From Bradyrhizobium sp. BRP22 (GTDB lineage Bacteria > Pseudomonadota > Alphaproteobacteria > Rhizobiales > Xanthobacteraceae): a stretch of 64,000 bases of DNA. Position numbers and translations under genes: made by a program. Under the pieces are notes generated by a model that was not told the DNA's origin, did not search any database, and saw nothing but the letters and a program-made list of their open reading frames with translations. Positions 55,548 through 63,665 of the stretch are shown piece after piece. The stretch lies in contig NZ_JADYVX010000018.1 in assembly GCF_020194175.1 (NCBI RefSeq), forward strand, positions 62,001-126,000, read 5' to 3'. Each line of letters begins with the position of its first letter. Position 1 is the stretch's first letter.

Positions 55548-56270
55548 TCAGTTGGCCGGCGGACGGCCCCCGCTGCGCAGCATCGCATCCAAGAGCGCCT
55601 CAGCCGTCGTGCCCTCGGGCAGCCGCTTCAGCACGTCCGCGAGGCGGTCGTCGAGCAGCAGCGTGGTGAAGCCGTGCACCAGCGACCAGGCGCGCACGAT
55701 CGCGGCGGCCTGGTCGAGCGACAGCTTCCGTTCCTCGATATGCTCGTGGCGGCTCTCGCCGACCGCACCCGCGAGGCCGGCGAAGGCGGCACCTGCAGCC
55801 TCGTGCAGCGAGGGTCTCGCCATGTCGAGCCGCTCGGTGCGGAACATCAAACTGTACATGCCCGGATGCGCCTGCGCATAGGCGATATAGGCCTTGGCGC
55901 GCGCCATCGCCTTTTCCGTGATGGTGGCGCCTCCGGCGACGGCCGTGCGCATCGCGTCGTTGAACTGGCGGAAGCCGATGGCGGCGAGTTCGCTGAGCAG
56001 CCCGGTCAGATCTCCGAAATGATGCGTCGGCGCAGCGTGCGAAACGCCGGCCTCGCGCGCCACCGCGCGCAACGTCAGCCCGGCCAGTCCCTCACGCTCG
56101 AGTACGCGCTCGGCGGCCGTCAGTAGCGCCTCATGCAGCGCGCCATGATGATAGGGCGCATCGCCCGACCGGCGCGGTCGGCGCGCCGGTCTCGCCGCGG
56201 CTTGTTTCGCCACCTTGCGGTTCCGCGCCGACGACGCGTTCGCCTTGTTTTCTCTCGATAATCTCGTCAT
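55548..56270 (-). CDS. TetR/AcrR-family repressor
   Basis: About 240 residues from MTRLSRENKANASS (a longer start at 56300 is possible). After a basic leader the HTH reads LTLRAVAREAGVSHAAPTHH. The C-terminal ligand domain (AKAYIAYAQAHPGMYSLMFR, RAWSLVHGFTTLLLDDRL) is of the WHG-type TetR. It is divergent from the carotenoid oxygenase, and its promoter region carries ATCTTTAC/GTAAAGAT operators that recur before the 58.0-kb operon. Confidence 0.9.
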   Translation of the reverse strand: MTRLSRENKANASSARNRKVAKQAAARPARRPRRSGDAPYHHGALHEALLTAAERVLEREGLAGLTLRAVAREAGVSHAAPTHHFGDLTGLLSELAAIGFRQFNDAMRTAVAGGATITEKAMARAKAYIAYAQAHPGMYSLMFRTERLDMARPSLHEAAGAAFAGLAGAVGESRHEHIEERKLSLDQAAAIVRAWSLVHGFTTLLLDDRLADVLKRLPEGTTAEALLDAMLRSGGRPPAN

Positions 56271-56293
56271 GCGAATCCTTATAGGTCGCAATT

Positions 56294-56363
56294 TTGACAC
56301 TGTAAAGATTTTGCTTGACGGTCGGCGTCACCACCTGTATGCAGATCTTTACGATGTAAAGAT
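56294..56363 (+). promoter_or_regulatory. promoter and TetR operators of the carotenoid oxygenase
   Basis: -35 TTGACG (56315-56320), 17-base spacer, -10 TATGCA (56338-56343). A half-site ACTGTAAAGAT precedes the -35, and a perfect palindrome ATCTTTAC-GAT-GTAAAGAT (56345-56363) overlies the start of transcription. A 28-base block from 56294 is repeated with one mismatch at 57946. Confidence 0.8.
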
Positions 56364-56381
56364 AACATGGAGGGAGTGACG

Positions 56382-57785
56382 ATGCCTGATCAGTCGATCG
56401 CTGAGACACCGCGCACCAACCTGGCGCCGATTCCCTTTGAGGCTGATGCGCCGTTCCTCAAAATATCGGGCGAATTGCCGCGCGAGCTGAACGGCACGCT
56501 CTATCGCAACGGCCCCAATCCGCAATTCGAGGCGCCCGGCGCGCATTGGTTCGTCGGCGACGGCATGCTGCACGCCTTCCATCTCGAGAACGGGCGCGCC
56601 AGTTACCGCAATCGCTGGGTCCGCACGCCGAAATGGCAGGCCGAGCATGATGCCGGCCGCGCATTGTTCGGCGGTTTCGGCCGCAAGCTCCCCGATGCGC
56701 CGCCCGCGACCACCAATGACGGCGGCGTCGCCAACACCAACATCATCTTCCATGCCGGCCGCCTGCTCGCGCTCGAGGAAGGCCACCTGCCGACCGAGAT
56801 CGAGCCTGGCACGCTGAACCGGCTTGGGTACTGCGACTATAGCGGCGCGATCCAGGGTCCCTTCACCGCGCATCCCAAGGTCGATCCGAAGACGGGCGAG
56901 CTCGTATTCTTCGGCTACAACGCCGCCGGTCCCCTGACCCCTGCCCTTTCGTTCGGCTCGGTCAATTCATCAGGCGTGGTGACGCGCTTCGAGCGCTTTG
57001 AATCGCCCTATGCCAGCATGGTGCACGACTTCATCGTCACCGAGAACCATGTGCTGTTTCCGATCCTGCCGATCACCGGCAGCATGGAGCGCGCGATGCG
57101 CGGCAAGGCGCCGTATGCCTGGGAGCCCGAGAAGGGCGCCTATGTCGGCGTGATGAAGCGCAACGGCTCCGCGCAAGACATCGTCTGGTTCCGCGCCGAA
57201 AGCTGCTACGTCTTCCACGTCGTGAATGCGTGGGAGGAAGGCCACCGCATCATCGCCGACGTGATGCAGTTCGAAGAAGCGCCGCTGTTCAACCATCCTG
57301 ATGGCTCGCCGACGGATCCGAAGAAGAACCGCGCGCGTTATTGCCGTTGGACCTTCGATCTTGCCGGCAATACCGACCGCTTCACGCAAACCTATCTCGA
57401 CGACCTCACCGGCGAATTCCCCCGCATCGACGATCGCCGTGCCGGTTATGCTTTCGCCCATGGCTGGTACGCCTGCGCCAATCCGCAATTGCCGATGTTC
57501 GGCGCACTCTCCGGCATCGTGCATGTCGATGGCACCGGCAAACGCCTCGGCCATTATCTCCTGCCCGCCGGCGACACCATCTCGGAGCCGGTATTCGTCG
57601 AGCGCGGCAGCGATGCCACTGAGGGCGACGGCTGGCTGCTCGCGGTGGTCTGGCGCATCAGGGAAAACCGCAGCGACCTCGCCGTGTTCAACGCGCGCGA
57701 CGTCGAAGCCGGCCCGATCGCGCTGGTCCATCTCGGCCACCGCGTGCCGGACGGATTCCACGGCAATTGGGTTGGCGCGAATTGA
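56382..57785 (+). CDS. carotenoid oxygenase (RPE65 / lignostilbene dioxygenase family)
   Basis: 467 residues from MPDQSIAETPRTNLAP; GGAGGG lies 6 bases ahead, and the ATG at 56367 is part of the leader. LPRELNGTLYRNGPNPQFEA and HWFVGDGMLHAFHLENGRAS are the family start. Iron-binding histidines are in FTAHPKVDP, SMVHDFIVTE, CYVFHVVNAWEEG and the final DGFHGNWV. It cleaves double bonds of carotenoids, apocarotenals or stilbenes. Control by the divergent TetR is indicated by the operators. Confidence 0.92.
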   Translation: MPDQSIAETPRTNLAPIPFEADAPFLKISGELPRELNGTLYRNGPNPQFEAPGAHWFVGDGMLHAFHLENGRASYRNRWVRTPKWQAEHDAGRALFGGFGRKLPDAPPATTNDGGVANTNIIFHAGRLLALEEGHLPTEIEPGTLNRLGYCDYSGAIQGPFTAHPKVDPKTGELVFFGYNAAGPLTPALSFGSVNSSGVVTRFERFESPYASMVHDFIVTENHVLFPILPITGSMERAMRGKAPYAWEPEKGAYVGVMKRNGSAQDIVWFRAESCYVFHVVNAWEEGHRIIADVMQFEEAPLFNHPDGSPTDPKKNRARYCRWTFDLAGNTDRFTQTYLDDLTGEFPRIDDRRAGYAFAHGWYACANPQLPMFGALSGIVHVDGTGKRLGHYLLPAGDTISEPVFVERGSDATEGDGWLLAVVWRIRENRSDLAVFNARDVEAGPIALVHLGHRVPDGFHGNWVGAN

Positions 57786-57801
57786 GCCTGCGCCAGCCCG
57801 C

Positions 57802-57895
57802 CGTCATTCCGGGGCATCGCAACGCGATGAACCCGGAATCTGGAGCTTGTGGGCTGGAGATTCCGGGTTCGCGCGAACGCGCGCCCCGGAATGAC
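57802..57895. repeat. Bradyrhizobium intergenic palindrome (CGTCATTCCGGGGC type)
   Basis: CGTCATTCCGGGGC at the left pairs with GCCCCGGAATGAC at the right, with an inner GAACCCGGAATCT / AGATTCCGGGTTC pair. This nested palindrome is a dispersed repeat in Bradyrhizobium and Rhodopseudomonas genomes. It may act as a terminator after the oxygenase gene. Confidence 0.8.
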
Positions 57896-57945
57896 AGCCC
57901 CCAAATACCTGGAATTATTCCGACCTTTCAGATCTCGCCTTCATT

Positions 57946-58014
57946 TTGACACTGTAAAGATTTCGCTTGACGGCTTCCGGCGATACCTTTAGCTTATCTT
58001 TACATTGTCAAGAT
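57946..58014 (+). promoter_or_regulatory. second copy of the TetR promoter/operator block
   Basis: TTGACACTGTAAAGATTTC and on to CTTGACGG (57946-57973) matches the block at 56294 in 27 of 28 bases. -35 TTGACG (57967-57972), 17-base spacer, -10 TAGCTT (57990-57995), then the downstream site ATCTTTACATTGTCAAGAT (57996-58014). It indicates co-regulation of the membrane-protein operon with the carotenoid oxygenase. Confidence 0.8.
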
Positions 58015-58032
58015 TAGCCTGGAGAGGCGGCC

Positions 58033-58611
58033 ATGACGATCTTTCTCATCCTCGCCCCCTATGGTGCGTTCGCAGCCTTGCTGCTGGTGGCGTCGGCGAC
58101 CGCCAGCCTGTTTGCTGCTGCTGCGATCTGTGCTGCGGTCATCGCCTTCGACGTGATGCGCGGCCTCTCGATTAAGATCCTCGGCGTCGGTTCGGTGCTC
58201 ACCTTCGTCGCGGTCGGCCTCTATGTCGCCTTCGTCGATCCGCGCCTCGGCACCGCATCGGTGAGGTTTGCGGTCGACACCGGGATTTTCCTGGTCTCGC
58301 TCGGCTCGATCCTGGCCCGCCGTCCCTTCACGCTGCAATATGCGCGCGAGGTCGTCGACGCCAATACGACGCAGCAACCCGGCTTCCTGCGCGTCAACTA
58401 CGTCATCACCTGGGCCTGGACGATTGCCGCGCTGCTGATGATGGTCGGCAACATTGCCATCCTCTACGTGCCGAGCCTGCCGCTGTGGACCGGGCTTCTG
58501 ATTGCGTTCGCCGCGCGCAATACCGCGGTCTTCTTCACCAAGTGGTATCCGCATCACCGCATGGCGAAACACGGCGCGCACCCGGTCAACGCATTGCCCA
58601 GTGCGAATTGA
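58033..58611 (+). CDS. integral membrane protein of the TetR-linked operon
   Basis: 192 residues with about six hydrophobic helices; GGAGAGG precedes the ATG. I recognise no catalytic motif; a short loop LARRPFTLQYAREVVD precedes a second helical bundle. It is the first gene of an operon followed by the split ispZ-type gene. Function unknown. Confidence 0.75.
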   Translation: MTIFLILAPYGAFAALLLVASATASLFAAAAICAAVIAFDVMRGLSIKILGVGSVLTFVAVGLYVAFVDPRLGTASVRFAVDTGIFLVSLGSILARRPFTLQYAREVVDANTTQQPGFLRVNYVITWAWTIAALLMMVGNIAILYVPSLPLWTGLLIAFAARNTAVFFTKWYPHHRMAKHGAHPVNALPSAN

Positions 58612-58632
58612 GGATCGCGGGAGAACATCACG

Positions 58633-58932
58633 ATGAAGGACGCGTTCGCGAAACTCGCCGGCGATTTCCTCTCGACCATCGTGTTCCTGGTACTCTATCT
58701 CGCCACCGGCAACGTGCTGGTCGCGACGGGCATCGCGATCGCCGGTGCGATCGCGCAGGTGATGTATTCCCGCATCAAAGGCGAGACACTCGGCGTCATG
58801 ACCTGGGCGAGCCTTGCGCTGGTGATCGTGCTCGGCGCCGCGACCCTTCTCACCAACGATCCGCGCTTCATGCTCGCCAAGCCCTCGATCGCGCATTTCG
58901 CGATCGGCGCGATCATGCTCAAGCGCGGCTAG
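58633..58932 (+). CDS. IspZ/YciB-like septation protein, N-terminal half (amber-split)
   Basis: 99 codons: MKDAFAKLAGDFLSTIVFLV, then AGAIAQVMYSRIKGETLGVM and a helix before KPSIAHFAIGAIMLKRG. This is the first three helices of inner-membrane septation protein IspZ/YciB (about 180 residues). It ends at TAG (58930-58932), and the remainder follows in the same frame, so one codon, probably TGG, changed to a stop. Confidence 0.75.
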   Translation: MKDAFAKLAGDFLSTIVFLVLYLATGNVLVATGIAIAGAIAQVMYSRIKGETLGVMTWASLALVIVLGAATLLTNDPRFMLAKPSIAHFAIGAIMLKRG

Positions 58933-59187
58933 ATGCTGCGCTACATGCCGCCGATCGTGGTCCAGACCATTCCGGAATATGTCACCCTCGCCGGCTATGC
59001 TTGGGCCGCACTGATGTTTGCGATCGGCGCCGGCACTATCGCGGTGGCCGCGACCGGCGACGTCAGGCTATGGGCGGCCTATGTCACGGCGGTCGCGGCG
59101 GGCTTGAAGATCGCCGCCTTCGCCGTCCAATACGTCCTCTTCCGCATCATCGTGACCAGCCGGCTCCGCGCGGCAGCCCGCGCTTAA
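58933..59187 (+). CDS. IspZ/YciB-like septation protein, C-terminal half
   Basis: 84 codons starting with an ATG directly after the amber codon: MLRYMPPIVVQTIPEYVTLA, a helix, then WAAYVTAVAAGLKIAAFAVQ. Together with the preceding 99 codons it makes one normal-length IspZ. No ribosome-binding site precedes this ATG, so expression would need readthrough or translational restart. Confidence 0.7.
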   Translation: MLRYMPPIVVQTIPEYVTLAGYAWAALMFAIGAGTIAVAATGDVRLWAAYVTAVAAGLKIAAFAVQYVLFRIIVTSRLRAAARA

Positions 59188-59278
59188 TCATCGCAGGGCG
59201 AGCATAGATTGTTGGGCATACAGGACGAGATAGGCTATATCGCCGTTCGGCTTCACCTTTAACCTCGGGGAGACAGGC

Positions 59279-59575
59279 ATGGCGGTGGACGGAAACTGGA
59301 ATCTCACCATGAGCACGCCGATGGGCGAGCGCCAGGCGACGCTGTCGCTGAAGAACTCGGGCGGCACGCTCACGGGCACGCAGGGCGCCGACGGCAACTC
59401 GACGGAGATTTTCGACGGCACCGCCAATGGCGACGACGTTGCCTGGAAGGTTTCCATCACCAACCCGATGCCGCTCACCCTCGAATTCACCGGCAAGGTG
59501 ACCGGCGACAGCATCGCCGGCGAAATGGGCATCGGCCCGATGGGCAGCTTCCCGTTCACGGGGACAAGGGCCTGA
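59279..59575 (+). CDS. conserved small beta-rich protein (98 aa)
   Basis: MAVDGNWNLTMSTPMGERQA, then TLSLKNSGGTLTGTQG and GDDVAWKVSITNPMPLTLEF: alternating strands as in a small beta-barrel. It is cytosolic. This type recurs in Bradyrhizobium as a hypothetical protein; no enzymatic motif. GGGGAG lies 8 bases before the ATG. Confidence 0.75.
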   Translation: MAVDGNWNLTMSTPMGERQATLSLKNSGGTLTGTQGADGNSTEIFDGTANGDDVAWKVSITNPMPLTLEFTGKVTGDSIAGEMGIGPMGSFPFTGTRA

Positions 59576-59644
59576 TCCCACGCATCCGCCTGCAACCGGC
59601 TTCTCCCGCCGGCTCGCGCCTCTTGCATATTTTACAATTTTAGA

Positions 59645-60727
59645 TTGTATTGGGCGAGTTGGATCGGCGGGAGGGATGCTTTGCCTGGCGACATCGCGCG
59701 CACCGTCTGTTGTCGGTCGAGATCTGTAATTGTCGGCGGCGCCTTGATCCTTTTGGGCGCCGTGTCCGCCGCGCACCCGAAGCCCCCAAAGCTTGCGCCG
59801 GAAGCCGTCCGCTGGACCGCGGTCTCCATTTTCGAGAAGAATTCCAACGACGACCTCGAAGACCAGCCGCGCATGAATCTCAGCGGTGCGGCTTGCGTGC
59901 CAACCACGCCCAAATTCACGTCGTGCCTGATCGCCAATGACGAGAAAAAATACGCCCAGTTCTTCTCGATCGACGGCAACAGGCTGACGCCCCGGAAGCT
60001 TATTCGGCTGTCCGACGCCGACAACGACCCGGACGCCGAAGGCGTCGCCTATGACAGCGGATTTTTTTACGTGATCGGCTCGCATGGACGTAGCCGACAC
60101 GGCGATTCCGGCAATCGCTCGAGCTATGCCATCTTCCGGATACCGGTCGATCCCACAACCGGTATTCCCAGCTTCGAGCCTGACGAAGAGCGAGTCGTCG
60201 CCGTTGTTTCCTCGTCTCGATTGCGAAGGGCGATCCGCGACGGCGACATCATCAAGAAGTTTTTCGATCGGCCGCTGGCCAAGAAAGGCGTCAATATCGA
60301 AGGGATCGCGGTGAGGAATGGCCGGATGCATCTCGGACTGCGCGGCCCGTCCGTCGGCGGCAATGCATTCATACTTAGCGTCGATGCCGACGCGGTCTTC
60401 ACCGAAGAGCGTGATCTGAAAAGCAAAGTGACGCCACTCGCGCTGGGGCGGAATACCGGCATCCGCGATCTCGCCGCGGTGGAGGATGGCGTGCTGATAC
60501 TGGCCGGCCCGACGCGCGACGAGAAGGTGCCATACGCGATCTGGTTCTGGGACGGTACCAGCGCGACGGCCAAACCGTTGGCGACGCTTGATCTCAGCAG
60601 CATCGGTGATGGCGCCAAAGCAGAAATCCTGCTTCCGCTTGAGGAAGACCGTGCCAATACCCGCGTGCTCGTCATGTTCGACGGCGTCGAAAACGGCGGC
60701 GCCGTGTCATTCAAGCTGCCGCGCTGA
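59645..60727 (+). CDS. DUF3616-family exported protein
   Basis: Up to 360 residues. A signal peptide (SRSVIVGGALILLGAVSAAH) precedes a beta-propeller-like DUF3616 domain: DLEDQPRMNLSGAACVP, LIRLSDADNDPDAEGVAYDS, GVNIEGIAVRNGRMHLGLRG and GRNTGIRDLAAVEDGVLILA. The annotated start is TTG at 59645; a TTG at 59681 fits the signal peptide better. Likely periplasmic; the ligand is unknown. Confidence 0.8.
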   Translation: MYWASWIGGRDALPGDIARTVCCRSRSVIVGGALILLGAVSAAHPKPPKLAPEAVRWTAVSIFEKNSNDDLEDQPRMNLSGAACVPTTPKFTSCLIANDEKKYAQFFSIDGNRLTPRKLIRLSDADNDPDAEGVAYDSGFFYVIGSHGRSRHGDSGNRSSYAIFRIPVDPTTGIPSFEPDEERVVAVVSSSRLRRAIRDGDIIKKFFDRPLAKKGVNIEGIAVRNGRMHLGLRGPSVGGNAFILSVDADAVFTEERDLKSKVTPLALGRNTGIRDLAAVEDGVLILAGPTRDEKVPYAIWFWDGTSATAKPLATLDLSSIGDGAKAEILLPLEEDRANTRVLVMFDGVENGGAVSFKLPR

Positions 60728-60790
60728 ACGCTCCTTCCCCAGGGTCCGGAAAGCGTTTCGAGCGAGGGTAGATATCGGTTCGCTTGAAGA

Positions 60791-62446
60791 CTACCCCAGA
60801 TTCAATTCCATGAAGAAGTCGTTGCCCTTGTCGTCGATGATGATGAAGGCCGGGAAATCCACGACTTCGATGCGCCAGATCGCTTCCATGCCGAGTTCGG
60901 GATATTCGACCACCTCGACCTTCTTGATGCAGTGCTCGGCGAGGTTTGCCGCGGCACCGCCGATCGAGCCGAGATAGAAGCCGCCATGCTTCTTGCAGGC
61001 CTCGCGCACCGCCGGCGCGCGGTTGCCTTTCGCCACCATCACCATCGAGCCGCCGGCGGCCTGGAACTGGTCGACGAAGGAATCCATGCGCCCGGCCGTG
61101 GTCGGGCCGAACGCGCCGGACGCGTAGCCATCCGGCGTCTTGGCGGGGCCAGCGTAGTAGATCGGGTGGTTCTTGAAATAGTCCGGCAACGGCTCGCCGC
61201 GATCCAGCCGCTCGCGCAGCTTGGCATGCGCGGCATCGCGGGCCACGATCATGGTGCCGGTCATCGATACGCGCGTCTTGATCGGATGTTTTGAGAGCGT
61301 CGCCAGGATGCCCTTCATCGGCTGGTTGAGGTCGATCTTGACGACCTCGCCGCCGAGCGACTGCTCGACCTGCGGCAGATACTGCGCCGGATTGTGCTCG
61401 AGCTCCTCCAGATAGACGCCATCCTTCGTGATCTTGCCGAGCACCTGGCGGTCCGCCGAGCAGGACACGCCGAGCCCGATCGGCAGCGAGGCGCCGTGGC
61501 GCGGCAGCCGGATCACACGCACGTCGTGGCAGAAATACTTGCCCCCGAACTGCGCGCCGACCCCGAGCGACTGCGTCATCTTGTGGATTTCCTGCTCCAT
61601 CTCCAGATCGCGGAATGCGTTGCCGTCGGCCGAGCCGTGGGTCGGCAGCGCATCGAGATAGCGGGCGGAAGCAAGCTTCACCGTCTTCATGCAGAGTTCG
61701 GCCGAGGTGCCGCCGATCACGATCGCCAGGTGATAGGGCGGGCACGCCGCGGTGCCGAGGGTGAGAATCTTCTCCTTCAGGAACGCCAGCAGCCGGTCCC
61801 TGGTCAGCACCGACGGCGTCGCCTGGAACAGGAAGCTCTTGTTGGCAGAGCCGCCGCCCTTGGCCATGAACATGAACTTGTAGGCATCGTCACCCTCGGC
61901 ATAGATCTCGCACTGCGCCGGCATGTTGTTGGCGGTGTTCTTCTCCTCATACATCGACAGCGGCGCCACCTGCGAATAGCGCAGATTGCGGCGCAGATAG
62001 GCGTCGCGCGCGCCCTCCGACAGCGCCGCCTCGTCATCGCCGTCGGTGATGACGTTGCAGCCCTTCTTGCCCATGATGATCGCAGTGCCGGTGTCCTGGC
62101 ACATCGGCAGCACGCCGCCGGCGGCGATATTGGCGTTCTTGAGGAAGTCGAAGGCGACGAACTTGTCGTTGTCGCTGGCCTCCTTGTCGTCAAGAATGTT
62201 GCGGAGCTGCTTCAGGTGGCCCGGGCGCAGGTAGTGATTGATCTCGCCGAATGCAGCCTCCGACAGCGCCCGCAGCGCCTCGCGCGAGACCACCAGCATG
62301 TCCCGCCCCAGCACCTTCTCGACCCGCACGCCCTCGGCCGTGACCTTCTTGTACGGCGTCGTGTCCTGCCCCAGCGGGAACAGCGGCGTATGCTTATAGG
62401 GCGGAACAGGCTTGGACTGGTCAGGGAAGGCGGTAGGAGCGTTCAT
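60791..62446 (-). CDS. fumarate hydratase, class I
   Basis: 551 residues from MNAPTAFPDQSKPVPPY. The iron-sulfur class I fumarase: GGVLPMCQDTGTAIIMGKKG holds the first cluster cysteine, LTLGTAACPPYHLAIVIGGT the second, and GLGVSCSADRQVLGKI the third. The C-terminal KTRVSMTGTMIVARDAAHAK and GPTTAGRMDSFVDQFQAAGG form the beta domain. It interconverts fumarate and malate in the TCA cycle. Intact. Confidence 0.95.
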   Translation of the reverse strand: MNAPTAFPDQSKPVPPYKHTPLFPLGQDTTPYKKVTAEGVRVEKVLGRDMLVVSREALRALSEAAFGEINHYLRPGHLKQLRNILDDKEASDNDKFVAFDFLKNANIAAGGVLPMCQDTGTAIIMGKKGCNVITDGDDEAALSEGARDAYLRRNLRYSQVAPLSMYEEKNTANNMPAQCEIYAEGDDAYKFMFMAKGGGSANKSFLFQATPSVLTRDRLLAFLKEKILTLGTAACPPYHLAIVIGGTSAELCMKTVKLASARYLDALPTHGSADGNAFRDLEMEQEIHKMTQSLGVGAQFGGKYFCHDVRVIRLPRHGASLPIGLGVSCSADRQVLGKITKDGVYLEELEHNPAQYLPQVEQSLGGEVVKIDLNQPMKGILATLSKHPIKTRVSMTGTMIVARDAAHAKLRERLDRGEPLPDYFKNHPIYYAGPAKTPDGYASGAFGPTTAGRMDSFVDQFQAAGGSMVMVAKGNRAPAVREACKKHGGFYLGSIGGAAANLAEHCIKKVEVVEYPELGMEAIWRIEVVDFPAFIIIDDKGNDFFMELNLG

Positions 62447-62646
62447 GGGCAAGATCTCGGGTTGGGGCCGGGAACGTCAGCCCGGCATCTAGAGCCGTTC
62501 TAAGCATTTTTGCCGCAAAGGAAAGGGAGGAGCCGGCCAACGATCGGGCGCATGCCGTCCTGGGCACGGCCAGCTCCAACATATTGACGCAATCGGTCAG
62601 AGCCTGCATGAACGCGCGTGGGCTTCTATGCCGGCAGGGGGCATTG

Positions 62647-63126
62647 ATGACAAAGACACCTGTATCGACCGTTCGCGCCGTCGCGCTCGCTACCGTGCTG
62701 GGGCTTTTCACTGCCCTCGCCGCCTCGCCGGCGCGGGCCGATCAGTGCGACGACATTGCAAAACAGCTTGCCAGCCAGATCGACGGCCTCAAGGTCAACT
62801 TCAAGGCCGCCAATATCGTCTATCTGACCCACCCCGCGACCAGGGAATTGTCGCTCGGCTGCCGCGGCAGGAACTACTCCATCGAGCTCTATGCCAAGGG
62901 CGACCGGCGGCCGAAGCCGGAATTCTATCAACTGGTCAGTTCGGCGGCGGCGATCATCTTCACCGTGCCGAAGGACGACACCACCACCGGCGCCACTCGC
63001 TGCCTGAAGCGCATGGGCCTTCTGCGCGGCGACAAGGTCAGCATGCGCTTCCGCCGCCTCAACATGGAATGCACGCGCACCAAGACCGAGGCGTCGATCG
63101 CGATCACCCGCGGCAAGGACGAATAG
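62647..63126 (+). CDS. small secreted protein of unknown function
   Basis: 159 residues from MTKTPVSTVRAVALATVLGL; signal peptide cleaved after SPARA. The mature part has paired cysteines (DQCDDIAKQL, LSLGCRGRNYSIELY, RCLKRMGL, MECTRTKTEASI) that suggest disulfides and a compact periplasmic fold. No family recognised. Confidence 0.75.
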   Translation: MTKTPVSTVRAVALATVLGLFTALAASPARADQCDDIAKQLASQIDGLKVNFKAANIVYLTHPATRELSLGCRGRNYSIELYAKGDRRPKPEFYQLVSSAAAIIFTVPKDDTTTGATRCLKRMGLLRGDKVSMRFRRLNMECTRTKTEASIAITRGKDE

Positions 63127-63220
63127 CGCGCCACCGCTACGGTGCGCGGACCTGCTGACTGCGCCGCGCTGCTGCGTTATCGTCCTCTCTCTCCGAATCC
63201 GGATGTCGCGAGGAAGAACG

Positions 63221-63580
63221 ATGCCTGACAGCAAGACCTATACCGGCGGCTGCCATTGCGGACAGGTGCGTTTCGAATGCACGAGCGATCTTGCGATGGT
63301 GACCAATTGCAACTGCTCGATCTGCACCAAGAAAGGCCTGCATTTCGCGTTCCTGCCGCCCAGGAGTTTTCAGCTCCGTGCCGGCGAGGAGAACTTGAAG
63401 GAATACCTCTTCAACAAGCACGCCATCCGTCATCAATTCTGCATCGACTGCGGCGCCGAAGTGTTTGCCTACGGCAGGAAGCCCGATGGCACCGATGTGG
63501 TGGCGCTGAACGTGAGTTGCATCGACGGCATCGAACTGGCGAAGCTCGCGATGACGCCGTTCGACGGGAAGAAGCTGTAA
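63221..63580 (+). CDS. GFA-family zinc protein
   Basis: 119 residues from MPDSKTYTGGCHCGQVRFEC, with AGGAAG ahead. Zinc-binding cysteines: GGCHCG, NCNCSICTKKG and QFCIDCGAEVF, the pattern of the glutathione-dependent formaldehyde-activating (Gfa/CENP-V) fold. Many members are unrelated to formaldehyde, so the substrate is open. Confidence 0.9.
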   Translation: MPDSKTYTGGCHCGQVRFECTSDLAMVTNCNCSICTKKGLHFAFLPPRSFQLRAGEENLKEYLFNKHAIRHQFCIDCGAEVFAYGRKPDGTDVVALNVSCIDGIELAKLAMTPFDGKKL

Positions 63581-63587
63581 GACAGCG

Positions 63588-63662
63588 CCGTAGGATGGGT
63601 CATCTGTCGGCAACGTACTCATGGCTTGATGGGTTTCGCTGCGCTCTGCCCATCCTACGATT
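63588..63662. repeat. Bradyrhizobium palindromic repeat (CGTAGGATGGG type)
   Basis: CGTAGGATGGGTCA at the left and GCCCATCCTACGA at the right form a stem around TTTCGCTGCGCTCTG. This dispersed element occurs in intergenic regions of Bradyrhizobium genomes. It sits between the convergent GFA and GST genes. Confidence 0.75.
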
Positions 63663-63665
63663 GCA

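Noticed and set aside
58000..58896. 298-codon minus-strand frame opposite the membrane operon
   Set aside because: Antisense shadow of two hydrophobic genes, giving a charged low-complexity protein.
60711..61745. 344-codon minus-strand frame inside the fumarase gene
   Set aside because: A shadow of the class I fumarase in another frame, rich in Arg/Gly/Asp as expected for GC-rich overlap.
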